A stretch of DNA of 38,301 nucleotides, from the NCBI GenBank assembly GCA_020048975.1, contig JAIFLQ010000036.1:1-38301 (forward strand), read 5' to 3'. The notes below the pieces were generated by a model that ran no database searches, was not told the DNA's origin, and saw only the letters and a list, made by a program, of their open reading frames with translations. A program made the translations under genes and the position numbers. Below are positions 1-7,426 of the stretch, piece by piece. Numbering within the stretch: the first letter of the stretch is position 1; every line of letters begins with the position of its first letter. This DNA is from Rickettsia sp. Lineage in GTDB: Bacteria > Pseudomonadota > Alphaproteobacteria > Rickettsiales > Rickettsiaceae.

Positions 1-64
1 TACTAACTTCTTAGTTGAATCTAAATTTCATGCAATCGCCCTGGTCTTTTGGTAGAGCTGAGTA

Positions 65-95
65 TACTAGTTAAAAATTAAATTTTTAACTAGTA
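65..95. repeat. Perfect AT-rich palindrome (15-bp arms, 1-nt centre)
   Basis: The sequence reads tactagttaaaaatt, one central base, then the exact reverse complement. It lies about 80 bases past the virB9 stop codon (minus strand) and next to a copy of the dispersed repeat. It could form a hairpin that ends the virB8-virB9 transcript, but neither flank has a clean T-run, so a DNA-level role or a mobile-element end is equally possible. Confidence 0.6.
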
Positions 96-127
96 AGGTG
101 GATGACTTGGCTCTGATTTCTATCCAC

Positions 128-166
128 GCAACAATGCCTTGCGAGGAGCGCTATAGACGTGGCCAT
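128..166 (+). repeat. Dispersed inverted-repeat element, partial copy A
   Basis: Contains the core gcgaggagcg followed shortly by gacgtggccat. These are the same blocks, in the same order, as the reverse complement of the right ends of the copies near 18.5 kb and 23.8 kb. Only the one end is recognisable here. The element is richer in GC than its surroundings and lies outside any gene. Confidence 0.6.
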
Positions 167-171
167 ATGTA

Positions 172-927
172 TTAGAAAGGTCTGAAAGCCTCGTTAAACA
201 CACATACAATTTTTTTGCCAGAACGCAGAGTAAGTTTTTGAAATACTTGTTCAATAATAATTAGGTTACTGTTGCTGGGATCTAACTTGAAATTCACCAT
301 TGATTCTCGTAGATTTTCATCTACAGCAAAAATAGCTGGGATCTCCATGTTTTTATCTCTGAATTGCATATAAGTGAATTCACCATCATCAAAAATTTTG
401 ATAGGGGCTACTTCTTCATTACCACTGATTGAATAGTAAAAATTAAATTTTTCTGGATGAGCAAGATCTGGCTCAGCTATTCCAGTAGCTGCGCTACTAG
501 AATAGGTTTTTACATGATCTTCCTCTTCCTCGTCTGGATATAAGAATTTGACATTAAATACCATGTCAGGGTCTCTTATGTCTGTTGTTTCTTGGGCGTA
601 TAGCTCAAAGAAATAAGTTCTTTTATTAGTGATAAGGGTCATATTTGTTGTGGCGTCTTGTTCCATAGGTTTTATAAAAATTCTCGACCCAGAAGGAACT
701 ATTTGCCAAGAAGTTGTATCACCCATTGAAATGCTTACAACTTCCTCGCTATCAGCAAGTTCAATGCTTGCTTGGTATCCATAGTAGCCAGTAAATTTAA
801 AAACGTCATTTGGGTGATATACCATCACTCTAATTCTAGAGTCAATAGGTGTTGGCCTAGATTCTCTTATTGCAAAAGCATTTAAGCTAAAAAATAATAA
901 TATGGCAAAAGTTAAGATGTTTTTCAT
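172..927 (-). CDS. virB9: VirB9, type IV secretion outer-membrane core subunit
   Basis: VirB9 forms the periplasmic/outer-membrane ring of the type IV secretion core with VirB7 and VirB10. The 251-residue product starts with a signal peptide (residues 1-19). The N-terminal domain has the family pattern (YHPNDVFKFTGYYGYQASIE, then the SWQIVPSGSRIFIKP stretch). The C-terminal domain carries the VirB9 signature around FYYSISGNEEVAPIKIFDDG and an ending of the type LRSGKKIVCVFNEAF. Length fits rickettsial VirB9. The start lies one base after the virB8 stop, so the two are cotranscribed. The usual partner virB10 does not follow; after the stop come a palindrome and a repeat. Rickettsiales carry two VirB9 paralogues and I cannot tell which this is. 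Confidence 0.9.
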   Translation of the reverse strand: MKNILTFAILLFFSLNAFAIRESRPTPIDSRIRVMVYHPNDVFKFTGYYGYQASIELADSEEVVSISMGDTTSWQIVPSGSRIFIKPMEQDATTNMTLITNKRTYFFELYAQETTDIRDPDMVFNVKFLYPDEEEEDHVKTYSSSAATGIAEPDLAHPEKFNFYYSISGNEEVAPIKIFDDGEFTYMQFRDKNMEIPAIFAVDENLRESMVNFKLDPSNSNLIIIEQVFQKLTLRSGKKIVCVFNEAFRPF

Positions 928-928
928 T

Positions 929-1630
929 TTATTTCTTTTTTTTATCTTCTAATAGTTTTAACTGATAATCAGTAACTGTAAAATTAAACCTTGCGCCATG
1001 AGGTAGATCAGTTTTTATTGGATCAATTTCATAATCGATCGTAGCTTGCCAAATTTTATCTTCAAAAATCTCTCCAGTATTATTTTTAGCAATTGACTGG
1101 AACCTCACTTCAGACTTGGTGCTTGTAAGAAATTTTGATGATAAAAGAGAATAGCTTCTCTTTGTATCTTTTTGGTATAATAATACAGGAGATGAAGGGT
1201 TGTTTATGTTCATATAATTATAGAATCTTCTAAAAACCATCCTAGTTGAATTGTTTTTAATGTAGATAAATTGTTTTTTTAGATTAGTATAATCATAGCT
1301 CTCTCTTTGACTAACATAGCTTTTTATCATTATCTCAGCAATTGAGGATAGCGGATCGTTATTTACCTGATCAGCTCTGATGATTTGTGCAGACTTATTT
1401 TCGGTAGAATCGGTCATCGTAGAATATCTGACTGAAGTTACTATTGGGAATAAGGCGTTAATATTTGCAACAATACCGAAGAATAAAGCTAATATTATAG
1501 CACTCAATATAAAGAGAAATGATCTATGTGAGAATGGATGTATATATTTATATTTATACCAGCTTCTAGCGTCAGTAAAATACTCCCCAGACTCAACATA
1601 TGTTTTTACTGATTTGTATAAAGGTTCCAT
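929..1630 (-). CDS. virB8: VirB8, type IV secretion inner-membrane assembly protein
   Basis: VirB8 is a bitopic inner-membrane protein that nucleates assembly of the type IV secretion channel. The product has a short cytoplasmic N-terminus, one transmembrane helix (about residues 37-60 of the long form) and a periplasmic NTF2-like domain with the family pattern of SYVSQRESYDY and a late WQATIDYEI strand. The ORF track begins at a TTG (1645); I prefer the ATG at 1630, giving about 233 residues, because it is the first ATG and keeps the MEPLYKSVKTYVESGEYF region typical of rickettsial VirB8. The C-terminus is lysine-rich. A TATAAT hexamer sits about 30 bases upstream. virB9 starts one base after the stop. 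Confidence 0.9.
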   Translation of the reverse strand: MEPLYKSVKTYVESGEYFTDARSWYKYKYIHPFSHRSFLFILSAIILALFFGIVANINALFPIVTSVRYSTMTDSTENKSAQIIRADQVNNDPLSSIAEIMIKSYVSQRESYDYTNLKKQFIYIKNNSTRMVFRRFYNYMNINNPSSPVLLYQKDTKRSYSLLSSKFLTSTKSEVRFQSIAKNNTGEIFEDKIWQATIDYEIDPIKTDLPHGARFNFTVTDYQLKLLEDKKKK

Positions 1631-1658
1631 AAACTTATATCTCAAATGTCACTAGACA

Positions 1659-1664
1659 ATTATA
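1659..1664 (-). promoter_or_regulatory. Possible -10 element of virB8-virB9
   Basis: A perfect TATAAT is read on the minus strand 29 bases upstream of the virB8 ATG. I see no convincing -35 hexamer at 16-18 bases, so this rests on the -10 alone in an AT-rich background. Confidence 0.3.
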
Positions 1665-2267
1665 GTCAAATATTGATATGAAGTTGCATACTTAGTTGCT
1701 CCCCTATTATGCATAGGCTTCTACTCCTTAACTCTGTGTCAATATCTGAATTGACTATATGTACCTTGTGTATCCTCGTTTTTAGCAGAATCCTTCTAGT
1801 ACAAGATACCATTCTATAAAACTTTTGGATTAAAATCGTATATATTTATACAACTAGGTTTGTAATTTGCTAAAATAACTTAGCATTGTTGCAAGTACAG
1901 CATATAAATAGTATATTATAGGTATTATTTACTATAACGCTAATTCTGATTGAAGAAACTTATATATTTAAATTTAAAATGAATCGTAACAAAATTCAGC
2001 AAAAAAGTTAGTTCAAATTGCAATTCTTCTCGATCCCTTCCTGCGAGGTGGTGGCGTCTAAAAATATATTCTAATGCAACTAGTGTACTAACGTAAATTA
2101 TACAATATTTATATAACTTAAAGTAGTAAAATAATCCGCAAATTTTGTGAACAAAGTTGTTAGTATGATCTGAATAACTGCGGAAATGTTAGGATAAGGT
2201 GTTATGCCTATTTTTTAGGCGGGCAGTGACTTAAGATAAGCTATTATTAATTGTATGCTTTAGAATT
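1665..2267. other. Gene-poor intergenic region between virB8 and the mini-protein
   Basis: About 600 bases with stops in all frames, no ORF above the track threshold, no recognisable tRNA T-arm or other RNA gene, and only a small hairpin (gcctattttttaggc near 2206-2220). It reads like decayed or spacer DNA. Confidence 0.5.
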
Positions 2268-2369
2268 TTAGCTTTTTGGTTTATCAAATAATGTATGAGC
2301 AGCTATATTCACTCCATTAGCTAATACTAGAATAAGTAAGAATAGTAATATAATGTTTGTTACTACCAT
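2268..2369 (-). CDS. Candidate 33-residue single-helix membrane mini-protein
   Basis: Too short for the ORF track. The minus strand has a strong Shine-Dalgarno (tggagg) five bases before an ATG, then an ORF of 33 codons ending in TAA. The product begins MVVTNIILLFLLILVLANGV, which is one hydrophobic helix, and ends in a short polar, basic tail (DKPKS). This layout (helix, short tail, excellent ribosome site) is that of small subunits that stabilise larger membrane complexes, such as CydX or KdpF, but I see no sequence match to those and assign no function. A second aaggagg lies about 50 bases further upstream without an evident ATG ORF. It is isolated in a 1.2 kb gap, which makes a chance ribosome site less likely. 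Confidence 0.5.
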   Translation of the reverse strand: MVVTNIILLFLLILVLANGVNIAAHTLFDKPKS

Positions 2370-2861
2370 AAAAACCTCCAAAATTTTTTAATTTACCCTT
2401 ACAATTGTAATTATCCTCCTTAAAAGTAAATAAAGCATTAATATTTGAAGCCACAAAATAATCTTTTAAAATCTGCAATCAGTTGTAGGCTAAAGTCTTC
2501 AATTTGTTACAATTTCTTATGTTGATCTTTCTCTATTCTCGTGATATAGCTCTAGTAATTGAGTGTTGAGTTGTATTGTCAATTTTCCAAATCTCAGCAA
2601 ATTTATGAAAACAATCTTTTATGAATAGCTTATGTGATATATGTAATAATTCTTGGTCTGTTTTGGGTGTTCTCAAAACAATGGGAATTTGTATGTTTTT
2701 TATATTGGTTTCAGTTTCTGTCCAAGTGGTGGCCTGACGGCCATTTATTCACCCCAACTCAGTATCATTAATTATCTATTTAAATCGCAGTCTAAAAAAG
2801 GCTTTGTTATTTAAATTAAAACGGACTTTTACTAACATAATAAAACTACGAGGTAGTTACA
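2370..2861. other. Intergenic region upstream of brnQ
   Basis: About 490 bases. It should hold the promoters of the minus-strand mini-protein and of the plus-strand transporter, but I find no hexamer pair good enough to name. A 38-codon plus-strand ORF at 2621-2737 lacks a ribosome site and is not called. Confidence 0.45.
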
Positions 2862-4013
2862 ATGCAGCAATATAGATTAATTGCTACTTATGGGTTTGCA
2901 ATATTTACAATGTTTTTTGGTTCTGGAAATTTAGTTTTTCCTCTATCGATAGGGTATTATTCAGTAAATAACTGGTTACTTGGTTTTCTTGGGTTGTTAT
3001 TAACAGGAGTTGTGTTACCATTTTTAGGTCTTTTTGTAATTAAGTTACATAAAGGAAATTACAAGAATTTTTTTAATGAAGCTGGTAGCGTAGCTGGAAA
3101 TATTATTCCATTCTTCACTTTATCTTTGCTTGGTTCCTTTGGAGTGGTGCCAAGATGTATAACTGTAGCTCATGGGGGGATGAACCATATATTTCCAGAA
3201 CTTAGTTTATGGGTTTTTGCGTCGTTGTTTTGTATCGCATCGTTTTTTCTTTGTTTGAAAGACCAAATAATGGTTAAAATTCTTGGTAAATGGATGAGTC
3301 CCATATTGCTTATAATACTAGTTGCTTTAATAGGATTTGGTATAGCAAAATCTCCGCCATTAAATATAGTAACAACAGAAAACAAAGCTTTTATCCATGG
3401 ATTTTTAATTGGATATCAAACTATGGATTTGTTTGCTGCTTTTTTCTTTTCTGCCCTAATTTTTAAACAAATACAGAATTCAATGCCTGCTAATACCAGC
3501 GATAGAACTATTTTAATATTTGCTGTTAACTCGAGTATAATAGGATCAGGGTTGCTAATGATTATATATTTAGGTTTTGTGTTTTTAGGTGCTCATTACT
3601 CAACTTTACTTGTCAATGTTTCGCCAGAAAATATGTTACCAACGATAATCAATCATGTTATGGGAGGCTACGCAACAGTAGTGCTTGCTGTTGCTATTGT
3701 GTTGTCATGCTTAACTACAGCAGTATCGTTAAATAATATTTATGCGAGATACATATCATCATTACTTGCATTAAATGATAATAAATTTTCCAAGGTTTTG
3801 CTGTTCACAACATTGGTATCTTTTGTAATATCTCTTTTAGATTTTAGAGTTATTGCTAACTTTTTAGCCCCAGCATTAGAGGTTTCGTATCCCGCTCTTA
3901 TTGCGCTTACTATAATGAGTATTTGTACTCGGAAATATCAAAAATTAAAAATATATATGTTTTGGTTTATGATCTTGGGTGCTTCTGTTTATGGTGCCTC
4001 AGAGTTTAATTAA
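2862..4013 (+). CDS. brnQ: Branched-chain amino acid transporter, BrnQ/LIVCS type
   Basis: The product is a polytopic inner-membrane protein of 383 residues with about ten to twelve hydrophobic helices. The start FAIFTMFFGSGNLVFPLSIG is the family's N-terminal signature (cation-coupled leucine/isoleucine/valine symporters). Further matches are an early GVVPRCITVAHGG stretch and the late LSCLTTAVSLNNIYARY helix. It is shorter than the usual 430-440 residues, mainly in the loops and C-terminus, but shows no frameshift. The ATG is preceded by gagg at a suitable distance. For an intracellular bacterium it would import host amino acids; substrate specificity within the family cannot be read from the sequence. 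Confidence 0.85.
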   Translation: MQQYRLIATYGFAIFTMFFGSGNLVFPLSIGYYSVNNWLLGFLGLLLTGVVLPFLGLFVIKLHKGNYKNFFNEAGSVAGNIIPFFTLSLLGSFGVVPRCITVAHGGMNHIFPELSLWVFASLFCIASFFLCLKDQIMVKILGKWMSPILLIILVALIGFGIAKSPPLNIVTTENKAFIHGFLIGYQTMDLFAAFFFSALIFKQIQNSMPANTSDRTILIFAVNSSIIGSGLLMIIYLGFVFLGAHYSTLLVNVSPENMLPTIINHVMGGYATVVLAVAIVLSCLTTAVSLNNIYARYISSLLALNDNKFSKVLLFTTLVSFVISLLDFRVIANFLAPALEVSYPALIALTIMSICTRKYQKLKIYMFWFMILGASVYGASEFN

Positions 4014-4224
4014 GCACGTAATTGCATAAAATGGTAGTGTGTATTTTTTGTAAATGTACAACAAAATCTATGAAATTTTGTCTCAGCAGTTACGAATATA
4101 ATATATGATGCCTGATTTTACTTGTAATGCAGGTGTTTCAAGAGGTATTATCTACAAAGTAAAGAAAAATTGACCCAAATATTAAAGTGTTAATGATTTT
4201 AAAAAATTTAAAAATTTGTTTGTT

Positions 4225-4401
4225 ATGAAAAAATGGTTTAGATCCTTTGTACTAATGTTTTTGCTTGGCAATCTTTACTCTTGCACGCCTTCTCCGCCTT
4301 ATGAAGTTACTAGTCCTTGTGTAGCTAATGACTCTGATAATCCATACTCGATAACTCCTTGTTCAAGAATTCCTTTGAATTTAGGTCGTACTATTAGCTA
4401 A
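4225..4401 (+). CDS. virB7: Probable VirB7 lipoprotein of the type IV secretion core
   Basis: A 58-residue lipoprotein when started at the ATG (the track's TTG at 4216 adds three residues). The signal peptide MKKWFRSFVLMFLLGNLYSC ends in a lipobox (LYSC), so the mature protein would be a lipid-anchored peptide of about 39 residues. Its end has a cysteine followed by RIPLNLGRTIS. This resembles Agrobacterium VirB7, where the same place reads PLNVGRW and contacts VirB9. Size, lipobox, the motif and the virB8-virB9 pair 2.6 kb away all point to VirB7. It is alone here, between brnQ and rpoZ, in line with the scattered rvh genes of Rickettsiales. The family is too short for certainty by eye. Confidence 0.7.
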   Translation: MKKWFRSFVLMFLLGNLYSCTPSPPYEVTSPCVANDSDNPYSITPCSRIPLNLGRTIS

Positions 4402-4477
4402 AGCACTCTGTAAATTATAACTGGTTTTAGTAGAATGTTAGGTTTTAGTATTCGTTCCAAAAGGGGGGGTAAAAACC

Positions 4478-4550
4478 TTCAATCGCAAGGAGTGTAAGCG
4501 ACGTCGCCATCTACAAAGTCATGGATCACTTTGCATTCGCTAGTTATGAC
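4478..4550 (+). repeat. Dispersed inverted-repeat element, copy B
   Basis: Begins with cgcaaggagtgtaagcgacg and ends with ggatcactttgcattcgctagttatgac. Both ends match, with a few changes, the reverse complement of the copy at 18483-18555. The two ends are imperfect inverted repeats of each other. It lies between virB7 and the rpoZ 3' end. Confidence 0.75.
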
Positions 4551-4663
4551 AAGGAAATAAACAAATCGTGATTGCACGTTTTGTTTATTCAATTAGCCAT
4601 TATTTTGGAGCTAGGGAAGCAAGAGCGAACAAGGCTCTTAAGTTTCCTTCAAATTAATGCGAT

Positions 4664-5065
4664 CTACAGTGGTTTTGCATGGTTTTCTTCTTCTATGTTG
4701 TCGTCAAAAGCATCTGCTTCAAGGCTTAGATTATCTTCGTTATCAAATATATTAGAAGTTTCGTCAGAAAGATCTATCTCATCAGATATGTTTTCTTGGT
4801 TTTCCGCATGTAAGTTTTCATCTTCGATGATATCAACTTTATTTCTAGTTTGTAGGCTGCTAATTAAATCTTCGCGTAATTGCCCTATATCAAGGTTTTT
4901 TTTAGAAATTTCACGTAGTGCGATAACTGGTTTTTTATCGTTATCTTCGTCAACTGTAATGGGTGAGCCATAACGTATTGCTTTTGTTCTTTGTGCGGCT
5001 AGTGATACTAATTCAAATCTGTTTGTAATTTCTTCAAGGCAATCTTCAACTGTTATTCGAGCCAT
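4664..5065 (-). CDS. rpoZ: RNA polymerase omega subunit
   Basis: Omega folds onto the beta-prime subunit and helps RNA polymerase assembly. The N-terminus MARITVEDCLEEITNRFELV and the following SLAAQRTKAI are the family signature, and the VIALREI segment follows as expected. The protein has 133 residues, longer than the roughly 70-90 of many omegas. The last 60 residues are a low-complexity acidic tail rich in Asp, Glu and Asn, a feature also known from rickettsial and other alphaproteobacterial omegas. It stands alone on the minus strand downstream of the hydrolase gene. Confidence 0.92.
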   Translation of the reverse strand: MARITVEDCLEEITNRFELVSLAAQRTKAIRYGSPITVDEDNDKKPVIALREISKKNLDIGQLREDLISSLQTRNKVDIIEDENLHAENQENISDEIDLSDETSNIFDNEDNLSLEADAFDDNIEEENHAKPL

Positions 5066-5153
5066 ATTTTTAAAATTCTTCTAAATTAAAGATCTTGAGT
5101 TTAGTATAGTTTCTATATTTTTGCAAGCTTTGTTGATATGGTAGCAAAAATAA

Positions 5154-5182
5154 ATAACTAGCTAGTATAATACATCTAGCTA
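5154..5182 (-). terminator. Weak hairpin after the alpha/beta hydrolase gene
   Basis: On the minus strand the stop codon forms part of tagctag, followed by about ten bases and the complementary ctagcta, then a T-rich stretch (ttatttattttt). It has the layout of an intrinsic terminator but a short stem. Confidence 0.3.
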
Positions 5183-5944
5183 TGTAGATGGTTGTAAATA
5201 TCTACTTGCCCAAGCTGCTAAAACAGCTGCCACATATTTGCTATCTGTGGGACAATTCATAAGCAGGTGATCTGCTTTATCCAGAGATATAAAGCTTTTT
5301 GGGTGTTTAGCATATTCGTAAATTCTTTGAGCGTTTTCAATGTCTACTATTTTATCAATTGGGGAGTGCATGACCAATAATGCTTTTTTCAGGTTGGCTA
5401 TCTTTTTTGGCATGTCTTGATTTGTGATGTCATCGAGAAATTGTTTTTTGATGTTAAACTTCTTGCCACCAAGTATAACTTCTGCCTCTCCTTTTTCATT
5501 GATTTCATCAAGATGTTTTGCAAAATTATGTTTAACATGTAGCGTATCACAAGGAGAGCCAATTGTAGCTACAGCTTTAACCTCGGGAATTTCAGATGCA
5601 GCAGCAATTGCTGCCGTACCTCCAAGGCTATGGCCTACTAGAATTTGGGGTGCCTCAAAGTTTTCGCGCATAAAATCAGCGGCAGCTATTAAATCGCCAA
5701 CATTAGAAGAAAAATTAGTGTCAGCGAAATTGCCACTACTTGCGCCAAGACCAGTATAATCGAACCTGAATAATGCAATATTCACGTCATTTAAAGCCCT
5801 TGCAATTCTACTAAGGGCGGTAATATCTTTGTTGCCTGTAAAATAATGAGCAAACAATACATAGGCTTTCGGTTTTTCAGGAGAGTCTAGTCTTGCGACA
5901 AGTTCGTATCCTAACGATCCAATAAATGTTAATTTATGACTCAT
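5180..5944 (-). CDS. Alpha/beta-fold hydrolase
   Basis: A cytoplasmic hydrolase of 254 residues with no signal peptide. The nucleophile elbow is GHSLGG (Ser106). The probable acid is the Asp in HSPIDKIV and the catalytic His is in KADHLL. An early FAHYFTGNKD loop would supply the oxyanion hole. This arrangement matches the hydrolase half of alpha/beta hydrolase-OsmC fusion proteins, but the OsmC half is absent here. The substrate is unknown; ester hydrolysis is inferred from the fold. A near-consensus promoter lies upstream (5980-6008) and the gene is monocistronic. Confidence 0.85.
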   Translation of the reverse strand: MSHKLTFIGSLGYELVARLDSPEKPKAYVLFAHYFTGNKDITALSRIARALNDVNIALFRFDYTGLGASSGNFADTNFSSNVGDLIAAADFMRENFEAPQILVGHSLGGTAAIAAASEIPEVKAVATIGSPCDTLHVKHNFAKHLDEINEKGEAEVILGGKKFNIKKQFLDDITNQDMPKKIANLKKALLVMHSPIDKIVDIENAQRIYEYAKHPKSFISLDKADHLLMNCPTDSKYVAAVLAAWASRYLQPST

Positions 5945-5979
5945 AAACCTAAAAAAATATTTCCAAAATTGATGACGTA

Positions 5980-6008
5980 ATTTTAGACAAATGGTTTAAT
6001 TTTGTCAA
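5980..6008 (-). promoter_or_regulatory. Near-consensus sigma-70 promoter of the hydrolase gene
   Basis: Read on the minus strand: TTGACA, 17 bases, TAAAAT. The -35 is perfect and the -10 differs at one position. The predicted transcript would start about 30 bases before the hydrolase ATG. This is the best promoter match I see in the window. Confidence 0.7.
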
Positions 6009-6159
6009 TCTTTTTGGTGTTGAATGAATTTTAACGGCTCTGATAATGTCTTAAGAGTTAAGGATTAAATTTAAAGTGCTAATGAGTATATACTAATTAT
6101 TTAGTGATTTTTTATATTATGTGTGTTATAAAGTATTTTCTCATGAAATAGATTTTTAA

Positions 6160-7131
6160 GTGACAATCTTAATTGACGATATAGAGTTATCTAGCCCAGT
6201 AATACTTGCTCCAATGTCTGGGGTGACGGACTTGCCATATAGAAAATTAGTCAAGCAATTTGGAGCTGGTCTTGTTGTGTCTGAAATGATTGCAAGTAGA
6301 GCTATGATTGTTCAGTCCCATCAGTCAATGAAAAAATGTGCTATATTGCACGATGATGCTACAGGTGCTTGTGTTCAGTTAGCTGGTTGTGAACCTGATG
6401 TCATTGCTGACTCTGCAAAAATGAACGAAGATATGGGAGCTAAAATCATAGACTTGAATTTTGGATGTCCCGCAAAAAAAGTTGTAGGTGGTTTTTCTGG
6501 GTCAGCATTGATGAGGGATGAAAAATTAGCTGCTGAAATATTATTTAAGGCGGTTAAAGCTGTAAATATTCCAGTTACTCTAAAGATGAGAGTTGGTTGG
6601 GATGACAATACAAAAAATGCGCCTGTTCTTGCAAAAATAGCTGAAGATGCTGGAATAAAGATGGTTACAGTTCATGGTAGAACTAGATGTCAATTTTATA
6701 CTGGTAAAGCAGATTGGGAGTTTATTTCTAAAGTAAAACAAGCTGTTAAAATCCCAGTAATTGCTAATGGAGACATAGTTTGTTTTGATTCAGCAACAGA
6801 TGCTTTAAATAAATCTAATGCTGATGGTGTAATGATCGGTCGTGGTGCTTACGGGAAACCATGGCTTATTTCTCAAATAGCGCATTTTTTAAAAACTGGA
6901 GAGAAACTACCAGATCCATCTATAAAAGACCAGCTTGTAATCGTACTGAATCATTATGATGATATAATAGACTATTATGGGAGTTCTGTAGGAATAAAGA
7001 TGGCTAGAAAGCATTTAGGGTGGTATAGTAGTGGTCTTCCCAATTCTAGTGAATTTAGATCTACTATTAATCAAGCTATTGACGTTGCTGAGGTAAAAGA
7101 AAAAATACAAAAATTTTATGGTTCTATTTAA
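6160..7131 (+). CDS. dusB: tRNA-dihydrouridine synthase B
   Basis: DusB is a flavoenzyme that reduces uridine in the D-loop of tRNAs. The 323-residue product has the classic start [19 protein letters not shown], the catalytic-cysteine motif in [12 protein letters not shown], the [11 protein letters not shown] strand, [17 protein letters not shown], and the FMN-phosphate loop ending in [10 protein letters not shown]. The start is a GTG: no ATG lies in a sensible place, and the GTG gives the expected length before the conserved block. It heads a run of dusB, a Fis-like gene, ntrY and ntrX. In many alphaproteobacteria dusB (nifR3) precedes ntrB-ntrC-ntrY-ntrX, and in enterobacteria it precedes fis. 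Confidence 0.95.
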   Translation: MTILIDDIELSSPVILAPMSGVTDLPYRKLVKQFGAGLVVSEMIASRAMIVQSHQSMKKCAILHDDATGACVQLAGCEPDVIADSAKMNEDMGAKIIDLNFGCPAKKVVGGFSGSALMRDEKLAAEILFKAVKAVNIPVTLKMRVGWDDNTKNAPVLAKIAEDAGIKMVTVHGRTRCQFYTGKADWEFISKVKQAVKIPVIANGDIVCFDSATDALNKSNADGVMIGRGAYGKPWLISQIAHFLKTGEKLPDPSIKDQLVIVLNHYDDIIDYYGSSVGIKMARKHLGWYSSGLPNSSEFRSTINQAIDVAEVKEKIQKFYGSI

Positions 7132-7148
7132 AAGTTAAATTACAAATT

Positions 7149-7391
7149 ATGAAAGATAAAGAGTACAATTCAATTATTGAGGCTATCGAAGCAAAAATTG
7201 ATAAGTTTTTTGAGATGCACGAAGACGAATCTCCTCAACCAGGTTTGTATGCAAGAGTTGTAGGAGAAGTGGAGAGGGTTCTTATTAGCAAAACTATCAA
7301 TCATGCAAAAGGAATTCAAATAAAAGCTTCGAAGATATTAGGCATTAATAGAAACACTTTAAGAAAGAAAATAAAAGATCTTAAATTATAG
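7149..7391 (+). CDS. Fis-like DNA-binding protein
   Basis: A small protein of 80 residues ending in a Fis-type helix-turn-helix: the last 40 residues include AKGIQIKASKILGINRNTLR and a basic KKIKDLKL end. The N-terminal 40 residues are acidic and probably help dimerisation. The domain is shared by Fis and by the C-termini of NtrC-class regulators. Here it sits 17 bases after dusB and 35 before ntrY, the place where ntrB-ntrC stand in free-living relatives. It could be true Fis (dusB-fis order) or the surviving DNA-binding end of NtrC; I cannot decide by eye. Likely cotranscribed with its neighbours. Confidence 0.8.
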   Translation: MKDKEYNSIIEAIEAKIDKFFEMHEDESPQPGLYARVVGEVERVLISKTINHAKGIQIKASKILGINRNTLRKKIKDLKL

Positions 7392-7426
7392 TTATAGGGT
7401 TATTTTAATCTTTAGGTGTTTGATTT

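Noticed and set aside
1380-1655. 91-residue plus-strand ORF opposite virB8
   Set aside because: Shadow of virB8, whose translation carries clear family motifs.
2621-2737. 38-codon plus-strand ORF (MNSLCDICNNSW...) in the gap before brnQ
   Set aside because: No Shine-Dalgarno, no promoter and no recognisable signal; likely chance.
1665-2861. tRNA or other structural RNA gene in the long gap
   Set aside because: No T-arm consensus, acceptor stem pairing or CCA end could be found on either strand.
4572-4973. 133-residue plus-strand ORF opposite rpoZ
   Set aside because: Serine-rich antisense translation of the acidic omega tail; no support of its own.
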